Assembly (NCBI GenBank): GCA_030220185.1
Contig: JASPKZ010010277.1
Coordinates: 62,001 to 126,000 of the forward strand
DNA from: Diploptera punctata
Taxonomy: Eukaryota > Arthropoda > Insecta > Blattodea > Blaberidae
Direction of reading: 5' to 3'
Length of the DNA stretch: 64,000 bases
Made by a program: the position numbers and the translations under genes. The notes under the pieces are model-generated. The model saw nothing but the letters and a program-made list of their open reading frames with translations. It was not told where the DNA came from and searched no databases. This document shows, in pieces, positions 55,326 through 64,000 of the stretch (its first letter is position 1; every line of letters starts with the position of its first letter).

Positions 55326-55679
55326 CCATAGAATCTTAATATAGAGCAAACCATGCATATTTATGAACTTGGGTGTCTCAAATAATTTACTGCATATTAT
55401 ACAAAATATAAAAAAGAGCCATGCCAATAATTCCTCACAACTAGAAGATAAACTAATGTAACGGCGAATAATATTCAATCTTTTTAAAACATTTACCTTT
55501 ATAATTACAAAAATTTTAAGATTGTCATAAAGTATTTTAGGGGATTTTTTACAATATGCGAAGAACAGTTTCAAAGTTCCAATCATACACCATGCGCATG
55601 CGCCAAGAAACGCGAAGCGGTTTACAGTATGGAATTAGGAGGTGTAGACAACATATAGATATTTAACAAAACCTAAAAG

Positions 55680-56083
55680 CTAACCCAATGCAATCAAGTG
55701 AAAGAATAAAAAACACTAATAAGACCAATAGTGACTTATGCAAGTGAAACTTGGATTCTCAAAGAAACAAACAAAAATTGTTAATTTTTTAAAGAAAGAT
55801 ACTAGGATGGATAATGATTGGTAAATTTTGCACTAAAGAATGAAGGTATAAGAACAGAGTTAAATATATATCCATTGAATGAGAAAATCAAAGAATATAG
55901 AGAGAAATGGTTTACACATGTAGAAAAAATGAATGTAACAAGATTACCAAGAGCAGCATTCAACTACAAGCCAAGATGTTCAAGGAATGTAGGAAGGCCA
56001 GTGAAAAGATGGACAGAACAACTGTGGGGCGGAACAGACAATTTTTGCCTAGCCCGTGAAGTGAAGACGAAGAAGAAGACATT
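55680..56083 (+). mobile_element. RTE-type LINE tail (group T), broken
   Basis: YKNRVKYISIE-type and HVEKMNVTRLPRAAFNYKP, RCSRNVGRPVKRWTEQ, ending AGACGAAGAAGAAGAC. A SINE-C follows directly. Confidence 0.82.
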
Positions 56084-56085
56084 TT

Positions 56086-56285
56086 GCACAGACGCCTCTA
56101 TATTCAAGCTTGTGGTTCTTTAACGAACCTGAAAATCTTGTGACTCGAGACCCACGGCTTAAAGTCCCTCTCGGAGGACTTGTCACTAGGGTTTTTCCAT
56201 CTAAAAGTCAATCGATCACGGCCGGGTTTGAACCCTCATCCCTCGAAACTAGAGGCAATGAATATAATCAGTAGACTATAGAAAT
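56086..56285 (-). mobile_element. SINE-C, decayed
   Basis: Minus strand: ATAGTCTACTGATTATATTC head, GAGGGTTCAAACCCGGCC box B, GAGGGACTTTAAGCCG. Confidence 0.8.
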
Positions 56286-56654
56286 TATCTAAATTAAAAT
56301 GAATCAAATCAATATTATTAGAGAAGAGATAAATAAGAAATTAGCTATATTAATCTGCTGAGAGTCCAATAGTAATTAAATAAAAATATTTAAATCCATT
56401 TTTATGCAAAGGAAAATGTTAAGTTAAGGGAAAAATAAGAAAATAATGAATGGAGGGCTATATGTCTCGCTCGATCTACCTGGCAAACTATATGATGCTC
56501 TGAATGTATACTCGTAAAACCACATTTAGGTTATGTTTTAACAACAGGAGATCTTAGGCCATGCACACACGTTACGATATAACTATCAGGTAAACCGGAA
56601 AGGTATACCTGAGCAGGCTAGGACACACAAGTGCTACGGTAAACCGGAAGATTT

Positions 56655-57195
56655 TAACTCAGTCGAGAGATGGCGAGCAAACAAGACTCTATACTCAAGG
56701 AAGTACACACAAAAATCCTTGGCATACATTTAGATGAACGCCTAATCTGGAAACATCTCTTCAACACAAAAAGCATGGAAGTTAAACTCAAGTTTAAGCG
56801 ACTTACTTGGCTGTTAAATAGGCGATTCAACTATTCCTATACAACAAAATGATCTATAAAACAGTAATTAGATCAGTACGAACATATGGAATAGAACTAT
56901 GGAGTTCTGCCAGCAATTCTAATACAGATATTTCAAGAAGATTTGAATCTAAATATCTTCGCTGTATAGCCAATGCACCATGGTTAATGTCCAAAAATAA
57001 CTTAGAACATGATCTGGAAATCCCCACCATCAAGGAAGAAATCACTCTCTATAATTGTCGATAATAGCAACGACTGAACTCCCATCCAAATTCTCTGGCC
57101 ATCAACTTACTGGACAATAGTGAAACAATATATCACCTGAAGCGACATCACATTTTGGATTTGGCATTTCGCTTTGTGAACAATATGTCGAGTTG
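56655..57195 (+). pseudogene. Jockey-like LINE reverse-transcriptase end
   Basis: Frame 56670-56852: KILGIHLDERLIWKHLF, FKRLTWLLNRRF. Frame 56849-57064: MIYKTVIRSVRTYGIELWSS, SNTDISRRFESKYLRCIANA, HDLEIPTIKEEI. Later LNSHPNSLAINLLDNS. The pattern (LGI.LD..L.W, YK..I...W.YGI.LW, Q..Q.K.LR.I..APW) is that of the thumb region of Jockey-clade LINEs. Palm and endonuclease are missing, and stops and shifts inactivate it. Confidence 0.8.
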
Positions 57196-57199
57196 CTTG

Positions 57200-57404
57200 A
57201 CAACTATTTTTATAGGGTTATGTGAAGTCCAAAGCCTACATGAACAAACCAGGAACAGTTCTCCGCCTTAAGGAAGAAATTCAATGTGTCATCAACAACA
57301 TAAACGGAAATGAGTATCTCTTGTCCTGTCTTAAAGCACATTTACTGAATGTTCCGTTGGAAACAGATTGTAAAGCAGCAGTGATAATAAAAAAACTAAA
57401 CTAA
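57200..57404 (+). pseudogene. Mariner-like transposase C-terminal remnant
   Basis: FL-stop-GYVKSKAYMNKPGTVLRLK: the TGG of FLWG(Y) is TAG at 57213-57215. It continues EEIQCVINNINGNEYLLSC to a stop at 57402-57404. Same class as 34466-34717 but a different family. Confidence 0.7.
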
Positions 57405-58603
57405 GAATTATTCAGGCGTGCCCAGGGGTGCCGACGCTAATGGAAGTACTTGATGCCAGACCTAGTTCATTCTTCCAATCGCTTGAAACGCTGCTTCGCA
57501 GTATCATGTAATGCTTGTATTACAGTGACAGTGTAGCCAATAGATTTACTAAATTAAATATCTTTTATTATTTCAAATAAGCTGATTTACTCCTAATTTT
57601 AATAGAAAAATTATCGTGATATGAACGCTTGTTTAAATTGTTGCATGTAATATTAATCCTGGATAATTTATTTATAGCTTTTTGAATTTAATATTGCAAA
57701 CTATATTGGACATTAATTTCATTAAGTTGGCTGCGTATTTTAATAGTATATTACAATGCGAGGTTAGGAAGTGGTTTTTACAGAATCGTTGTTGGTTTCT
57801 CAGAAAATTATACCTACAAGGAATAATGTCAGTCAGTCACACATCACATATTAGGTAATAACCACGGTATTAATTGTGGTTTAAGTTTATTTTTTTATTT
57901 AAAATGTAACTTGAAATGTGCCCTCCAAACGGTATTTTGGAAAATTGATTTAAGAATCACATTTCAGAGAATTATGTAGATGAACATGTTAAGCTCCATG
58001 ATGAGTTCACATTTATGTCAGTCAGTCACACATACTTTGATAAATGATAAATAACATTGTTTTTTTTTAGAAGTTGTATATTTATGTACAATCTTAATTA
58101 GACAATTTTCCTCTATCATATCAAATATATAACAGTCTAATTTCAACCAATTGTAATATTTATGCAAGCATTTTGCTGCAAAAGTGTATTGTAAATGTCA
58201 GTCAGTCACATATGGAATTGCTCAATAATAATAGAAGTTATACTGTATTAAGTTTCTGTACTTGTTTTTATGACGTGAAGATTTCATTGAGTTATGACGT
58301 CAAAGAATGGCGTTATATGTGTATTGAACTGGTCGATATGAAAACAAACTGTGTACAGCATTCTTAATTCCTAGTGGCGTGGCCGCTATTGCGTGCATTC
58401 GACCTCGTGACGGTATAAAATAACAATATCGAATACCACTCCAGGTTCTGCATGTAATAGTAATCTATAGTTAAAAACGCAACAGGATTTCATTTCCTTG
58501 TGTGGTATATTAAAAAAAAGTCTTTCTGAATATAAAATTGAAGAGTTAAGAGCAACAATGGGCCAACTGTAATTTCTTTAAAACAAATAAACGGGGATTA
58601 GAG
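57405..58603. other. No gene; three evenly spaced 17-bp words; H fragment
   Basis: ATGTCAGTCAGTCACAYAT occurs at 57826, 58015 and 58195. A fragment of repeat H (GCGAGGTTAGGAAGTGG and TTTTTACAGAA) lies at 57757-57791 on the minus strand. Otherwise unassigned. Confidence 0.6.
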
Positions 58604-59015
58604 TAGAGTAAAAGCTCCTTATTCACAGTTTCGTTATTCGCGGGTTAAAAAATTGCGACACAGTTCCTGTATTCGCGGCTAAAAGTTTCATTATTCGCGG
58701 ATCCAGTCGGTACATTAGAAAGATTAGGTATCCTTAATTAATGAATCGGCAACTTTTTTTTTCTGCAGGCACGTGCCAAGACGACTTTTACAAAGATCGA
58801 TTAAAAATATACAAATAAATATCAAAGTAAAAGAAGGCTTGTTGTCACTAAGCCTAAAGTTAGTTGTTAAAAGCCGCCGCCGTATTCCACAAGCCGCTAA
58901 GTCCGTTGATAAATGCCGTCCATCGCCACGATCGGTGTTTTATTGTTTCAACTTGTCATTCGTTGCAATACTTTTGATTGAATAACATGTCTCTTCTGCT
59001 CTGCTCCCAATGTAC

Positions 59016-59215
59016 AATGTCGCGTAAAAGGAAGAAAAAATAGTTCCAAAGCGGAAAAGAGTAGCGTTGCCGCTTAAAGTAAAAAACATATAATGCTTGA
59101 CCGTTTACGCGTTGGCGAGTCGTTAGCATCCATATCACACTGTTTCAGTATTAATTAATCAACTGTACCATTCATCAAGAAATCCGAAGTCAAGATAAGG
59201 AATTCTACCGTAGAA
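59016..59215 (+). pseudogene. Tigger/pogo transposase N-terminus, broken
   Basis: MSRKRKK, then (shifted) VPKRKRVALPLKVKN, MLDRLRVGESLASISHCFSI and ST(V)..IKKSEVK. This is the CENP-B/pipsqueak-type helix-turn-helix start of Tigger/pogo transposases. The DDE part is missing. Confidence 0.75.
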
Positions 59216-59371
59216 TTCGCAGCAGAATATCAATCTGAATTGAAATAAACATATTAAAAGCGGCAAAACAAGAACAAAATAATACTAAGTTCTTTAAGGC
59301 CTTACCTAAACCTGATAATACTAATTAATATAAATTGTTCAAAATATCTGATTAAATTGATTTTATTTTGG

Positions 59372-60091
59372 CTATTTAACTCATGCCCCAAATGAGAATC
59401 AATGACCAATCACATTTCAATGATTTTTATTTACAACCAATCACAGTCGTTTTTCACCTCGATTTTATGTTTCATTTTATCACTGTAAAATGAAGCTCCT
59501 TCTTTTTATCATTCTGATTAGGTCATAGCACTATTTTGCAGCGACTGCATATGGCTATCAGATTGTATATATAGTGCACGAATGTAAATACATAGTGCTT
59601 GCGGGAGGTAATATAAAACATTTGTAGCAATTGATTATAAACCACTGTTTGCACTTTCTTAAACAAAATATTTCTCAGGAAATAACGTTACAGAAAAATA
59701 TAATTGATATATTTACATCCTAGGACATCTGAAATTAATTAATACCTATAATATTGGTTACACATTTCTCCACTAGGGCGAATTCTTACAATATTGCGAT
59801 CCTTTGGCAATAAATAATGTGGTCTGGTTGCAGTGATGAAGAAATGGAGCGTAACAATCGTTTCTCATTTCTTTTCAAACATCACCGTTTACTTTAAATT
59901 ATAAATATTTTAAAATAAGTATAGTTAAATAATGATTTGTAAGTAAAGAGCTTAATTTTATTCGTCAAATAGTCCTAACAAATGTCACTTTTGATTTCCA
60001 AATTCTCTAGATAATATCACTCCTCATTTCATGAGTAGTGAATTTATCGATAATTGGAAATCACTCATGTCATTACTTATGATAATTTTAA
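59372..60091 (-). repeat. Repeat G, copy 5, with 12-bp TSD
   Basis: CTATTTAACTCATGCCCC to CATTACTTATGATAATTTTAA. Flanked by the perfect duplication attttattttgg (59360-59371 and 60092-60103), which defines the full element of about 720 bp. Confidence 0.88.
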
Positions 60092-60237
60092 ATTTTATTT
60101 TGGAATCTTGGAACGTATCCCCTATATACCCATACAAATCAGCATTCCATATTCACGGTTTCTGTATTCGCGGGATATTTGCGGAACACATCCCCCGCGA
60201 ATAAGGAGCTTTCCCTATAATAGTATTTTATGTCTTA

Positions 60238-60345
60238 GAGTCAGTTTCACCAACAGAGGTGACTGTATTACGCCAGTTTTCCCCCATATATAATACATAG
60301 CTTAAACTGGCATAATACAGTTACCTCTGTTGATGAAACCGACCC
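60238..60345. mobile_element. Foldback MITE, TTA target duplication
   Basis: Arms 60238-60279 and 60304-60345 (TCAGTTTCACCAACAGAGG and, reversed, TCGGTTTCATCAACAGAGG) with four mismatches in 39 bp and a 24-base loop. TTA lies on both sides. PIF/Harbinger-like by TSD size, tentative. Confidence 0.8.
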
Positions 60346-60412
60346 TTAGTACGTTACAATTGTTGGCTTATTGCTAGAATACGGTATAAGTAACTCATTT
60401 CATATCTCCGCA

Positions 60413-60650
60413 GTCCTCCGCTGTGATCTCGAAGTAGCGTGCTGCCGTGTCACGCAGCGAGCCTGGGTTCGATGCCCGTAGGGACAAGTTTTCTGGGTGA
60501 GGATTTTTTCGGGGTTTTTCCTCACCTTTAAGACAAATCAATACTAGTAAAATTCATATCAAATTCCGTTGAGGCGAAGTCATATGATGAAAGTTAAAAA
60601 TTAAACTGTACCTGTTGGTAGGTGCCGTCGTCCTCAACTTTGTCAATATA
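60413..60650 (+). repeat. SINE-A head joined to foldback-related sequence
   Basis: 60413-60535 is a SINE-A head and early body (box B GGGTTCGATGCCC). 60536-60650 matches the left flank and arm of the foldback at 20400-20520 (CCGTTGAGG-GAAGTCAT, GTCGTCCTCAACTT). Confidence 0.82.
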
Positions 60651-61185
60651 AATAAATAAATAAATAAATAAAGCCTGATATGTCCCTTTAGGGCAAAGGC
60701 CTCCCTGTACAGGGGTTAAGCTCTACTTGAGAGTGTCACCCGGTGAGCTACTTCGTGGTGAGAAGTTGACTTGGATGTAGCACTTGGTTTGTATACACTG
60801 TCTGTTCTGTGATTAGTTAATACACAGTTGGCTCTCCATCGTTCTCCAGCTTTTCCTGCATCTGGCGACTCTGGACCATTGCGCCCCTGCTCGTTCTTTG
60901 AAGATGTCAGCCTATCGTCGTCTTGGTCTTCCGCGCTGTCTCTTGCCTGTGTACGGGTCCCACATGGTTGTTTTTATTGTCCACCTGTCGTCCTGTATTC
61001 TTGCGACGTGGCCTCCCCATTTCCATTTTTTCCTGATGGCTTGTTGTGCGGGATCAGTTGTTGAGGATATCGCTTGAAGTGTTGTATTCGAGATTCTGTC
61101 CTTCAGAGTTATGCCTAAGATTTTCCTCTCCATTTTCCTTTGGCATACTTGGAGTTGTCAATATATTGTATTCCAAATTAACTGG
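60650..61185 (-). mobile_element. RTE-type LINE end (group X) with (TTTA)n tail
   Basis: Frame 60912-61133 (minus): RKILGITLKDRISNTTLQA, WKWGGHVARIQDDRWTIK, DPYTGKRQRGRPRRR, then a shift and WSRVA-type text. The 3' UTR has GGCCTTTGCCC and the tail is TTTATTTATTTA (60650-60678). Confidence 0.82.
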
Positions 61186-61280
61186 AGCGCTTTCGGAAGT
61201 TACCTTCCATCTTCTGCAGGTTGACTTTCCGCTACTTGTTGTTATGTACGGTGATGTATACTCCAACTGTTTGTAGCAGC
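61186..61280 (-). repeat. Possible Penelope-like end
   Basis: CAGAAGATGGAAGGTAACTTCCGAAAGCG (61191-61219, minus) has the same hairpin layout as 9036-9070 with an unrelated stem. Confidence 0.4.
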
Positions 61281-61528
61281 ACAAATGTCAGGATACTTTA
61301 AGGCTCAAACGGTCCCTGAACATCATCTGGCTATCATTACCATCAATATTATATTCACCTCATTAGATTAAGTTTAGGTTTAAGGCCTCTCCTGGCGCAT
61401 CATTACCCATCGTCATCACCCATCATATCATTGGGGCAGCGTAACCCCGCCTTCCAGGCGCCCCAACCTCAGAAGTGGGTTACAATATGCTAATGCCAGG
61501 AGAGAATACCAGGAATGTTGAAATGACA
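61281..61528 (+). mobile_element. Mosaic SINE: A body with B tail
   Basis: Starts within the SINE-A body (CAAATGTCAGGATACTTTAAGG) and ends with the B tail (GGGGCAGCGTAACCCCGCC, AACCTCAGAAGTGGGTTAC, CCAGGAGAGAATACC). Confidence 0.85.
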
Positions 61529-61875
61529 AACTGGTGGCATTGAAAAAAAAAATCTCCGCGGGTATTAAAATTTCCAAAACGCCCACGCGGGCATTAAGTT
61601 TACCGTGCATACAAACAAGAATAATTACACCAATCAAACGTTTGCAATTAACAAAATTTAGTTTTAAACACAATTTTGTCTGTTTAGGAATTGAAATAGA
61701 AATTACGTTTGTTAAATTTTCCAGTGAAACTCCTATTACGGGCACCAAATACAAATCATCCTTCATGAGTATTTTTGCGCGACACTATGTTCTTTCATAC
61801 TTACAGCAATGGCGACCATGATTGAAAGTTCAACTTCCTACATTTCGGGGTTGCCAACCTAAATACCTATATTTA

Positions 61876-62067
61876 GTAGTAGTAGGACTGTTAAATTTTG
61901 GGTAGACGAGGTTAGGAGAGAACTCCAAAAGATTGGGATGGGCTGGATATGGGAAAAAGGGACTGAAAATCGCAAGAACGTGTGGAGAAAAATAAGGAGG
62001 AGGTACTTAGATGTAAACCAACAAGATACCTTCCCCGAATGTACAGGAAAACGCTCACTGTGTTTAA
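61876..62067. mobile_element. LINE insertion, probably LINE-F with 5' inversion
   Basis: Flanked by ctatattta (61867-61875 and 62068-62076). The left end, read on the minus strand, is a short LINE-F-like tail (AGTCCTACTACTAC). The rest codes on the plus strand: VKFWVDEVRRELQKIGMG and RKNVWRKIRRRYLDVNQQD, typical of the region just upstream of the LINE-F C-terminus. Confidence 0.65.
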
Positions 62068-62388
62068 CTATATTTAATATTACATATTAACGACCTCGTG
62101 CGTGCGGGAAGTAAAACCACTGCCCTTTATGTATTCTACGTACAATGTATGTATATAAAAATATATCCAAAATGTAGTGTTAATAAACATTCTACGAAAT
62201 AAATCACTGCATTTTAAATGAACTTAACTTCATTTGAAACAATATAAAACAATAAATTCTTACTTGTCGCCATTTTGTAACTGATTGGTGTCACGGCCTG
62301 CTGCATTCTCAACTAATAAACATTGCCCACACTGTTAACGTTAGTCGGTTGTTTATAACGAAAGCAAATGTTCCAACAAAGATTTTAT

Positions 62389-63130
62389 AGATAGATAAAG
62401 ATCGGTTGATTAATGTCTTTGACATCGTCCGATTCCTAATTGCCAGTTTTGTCAGTCCATCCAATCTCCTGGTTGTAGATGTTTCTCCTTCATATATAAA
62501 CATATTTCCTGACTCCAGGAGATTTTAGGTCTTCCTCTGCTTCGTCTTCCCTCAGGTTTCCATTCCAAAACAGATTTTGGTAGTCGATCCTCTTCCATTC
62601 GCTGGATATGTCCATACCATCTTAATTGTTGAGTTTTAATATAATCTAAAATAGTGTCTCCAATCTTCATTTTGTCCCTTATAACTGAGTTCCAAATTTT
62701 TTCTCTTATTGAAATTCTTGCAGCCCTTCGTATAAAATCCATTTCCGTTACCAAAAGGTACTTATTTGTTTTTGTTTTTAATGGCCAAAGTTCTGCTCCA
62801 TAAGTAATGATGCTTTTAACAATTATATGATATATATTCATTTTATTTTTATTACTTATATTTTTATCCCACAATATTCCATTGAGGCAAGCAATTGCAA
62901 ATTTTCCTTTATTATTTCTATTTCTTATTTCCTCTTCATAACTCCCATTTTTATTTATTTTAATTCCTAAATATGTGATCTCATTACAAGATTTTATCGA
63001 TTCTCCAGTCTCCAAAATTAAATATTGTTCTGGTTCACCAATTGTTAAATATTTTTTTTTCATGGTCAAATTTAATCCCCATTTTTCATATTCTTCTATT
63101 AATTTTCTAGTCATATATTCGACTTCCTAC
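62389..63130 (-). mobile_element. RTE-type LINE tail (group W) nested in H
   Basis: The frame 62452-63114 is open for 220 codons: EITYLGIKINKNGSYEEE, LWDKNISNKNKM, ITYGAELWPL, MDFIRRAARISIREK, LRWYGHIQRMEEDRLPK, GRRSRGRPKISW. It has the end of the palm, thumb and C-terminal tail, but no FADD box. Tail GATAAAGATCGG / TATCTATC. attttat on both sides may be the target duplication (62382-62388 and 63137-63143). Confidence 0.87.
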
Positions 63131-63471
63131 AAATATTTTATTATTTTACTATTATTTATTATTTTGGAAACACCTCTCCATCGCTCGGTTTTTAATCATT
63201 TCCTCGCTTCTGTAAAAACCACTTCCCAACCTTGCTTGTTATATACTATTGTACATTTCTTCTTTAACAAGCATTTATTTCATTTTCATTACAAAATAGT
63301 AAGACATAACATTATGTATGCATAACATTGTGTATGCAACTTAACAAACCTCGAGGCAAAGGCCCTTGGCTTAAGGAATAATAACCATAATTATACCCAG
63401 ATACATAAATAACTATAACAACACCCTTTAACTGTTCGGATTATTAGCATCTCAATTAATTTTAGGTGACT

Positions 63472-64000
63472 ATTTAACTCATGCCCCAAATGGGAGTCAA
63501 TGACCAATCACGTTTCAATGCATTCTGTTTTACAACCAATCAGAGTCGTGTTTCACGAAATATTTATCAGTGTTATATTTACCATATTAAAGAAAGCTCC
63601 ACCTTTTAATATTCTGAACAGGTCTGACCATTATTTTGCAGTGACTGAGCCTATAAGAAATACAGCTACCAGATTGTATATATAGTGCATAGATGTTAAC
63701 ACATAGCGCTTGAAGGAATTAATATAAAAACATTTGTAGCAATTTATTATACCACCAAAAAAAGAAACCACTGTTTGCACTTTCTTAAATGTATTTTTTC
63801 CCAGGTAATAATCCAGAAAAATATAATTGTCATATTTACATCAAACGACATGATAAATTAATTAATATACAGTTTGATGTGTTTCATTTTTTCTCCATTA
63901 GAGAGCATTCTTACAATATTGCGTTCCTTCGGCAATAAATAGTATGATCTGGTTGCAGTGATAAACAAAAGAAGCAGATGAAGCGTACCTATCGTTTCTC
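63472..64000 (-). repeat. Repeat G, copy 6 (continues past the window)
   Basis: GACTATTTAACTCATGCCCC onward. It is nearly identical to 37533-38060 and is cut by the window edge. Confidence 0.85.

Larger units (their letters stand above)
58606..60215 (+). mobile_element. Tigger/pogo-like DNA transposon with nested G
   Basis: TA at both ends (58604-58605 and 60216-60217). Terminal inverted repeats are GAGTAAAAGCTCCTTATTC and, at the right in reverse, GGGAAAGCTCCTTATTCGCG. Sub-terminal TATTCGCGG words occur on both sides. It encodes an N-terminal transposase remnant at 59016-59215 and is interrupted by repeat G (59372-60091). Confidence 0.82.
61772..63249 (+). repeat. Repeat H, copy 4, split by two LINE insertions
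   Basis: H runs 61772-61875, 62068-62388 and 63131-63249. Interrupting elements are at 61876-62067 and 62389-63130. Confidence 0.85.

Noticed and set aside
61534..61821. 95-codon plus-strand frame and 112-codon minus frame
   Set aside because: They overlap the end of a mosaic SINE and the start of repeat H, with no protein motif.

Overview
The window looks like a stretch of a large, AT-rich insect genome, probably a cockroach or a relative. That placement is an inference: the 3' end of one LINE family, with a C-terminal GRPRMRWENN-type motif, occurs about ten times here, and I associate that peptide with cockroach gene predictions. I found no host protein-coding gene. Almost every long reading frame that can be read belongs to a transposable element, and most are broken. 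The longest intact frame (about 991 to 1068 codons, 9520-12726, minus) is an RTE-type LINE polyprotein with all visible endonuclease and reverse-transcriptase residues in place.

Layout. 1-1.5 kb: LINE-R tails interleaved with SINE-A. 1.5-6 kb: SINE-C, two copies of an unclassified repeat (here called G), a degenerate DDE transposon with long terminal inverted repeats, and two SINE-D. 6.7-9.2 kb: mosaic SINE, SINE-C, and a head-to-head palindrome of a Penelope-like element bounded by a 13-bp target duplication. 9.4-13.5 kb: a 325-bp tandem array carrying a tRNA-like sequence, split by the intact RTE. 13.7-17.5 kb: unclassified repeat H, microsatellites, SINE-D. 17.5-25.9 kb: a second damaged RTE copy, LINE-F and LINE-R pieces, a second foldback, another H. 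26-33.7 kb: LINE 3' ends, four SINEs, tandem tRNA-like units with (TA)n, a third H. 34-44 kb: a mariner-like element with matched termini, SINE-B, a LINE nested in a SINE-C, a fourth LINE group, a LINE-F with a perfect 12-bp target duplication, a dead Tc1/mariner-group transposase. 45-57.5 kb: RTE-type tails, a YADD LINE, a two-ORF LINE (LINE-K), and Jockey-like and mariner-like remnants. 58.6-60.3 kb: a Tigger/pogo-like element containing a G copy, then a small MITE. 60.4-64 kb: LINE tail, mosaic SINE, H split by two LINE insertions, and a G copy running off the end.

How the parts relate: LINEs supply the retrotransposition machinery, and the tRNA-headed SINEs presumably use it. The clearest signals here are about mechanism: target-site duplications, two SINE truncations at the same nucleotide of the tRNA head, SINE heads and tails combined in different ways, a probable twin-primed LINE, and a recurrent hammerhead-like hairpin at Penelope-like ends. 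Family labels (A-E, F, G, H, K, R, S-Z) are local names used only in this annotation.
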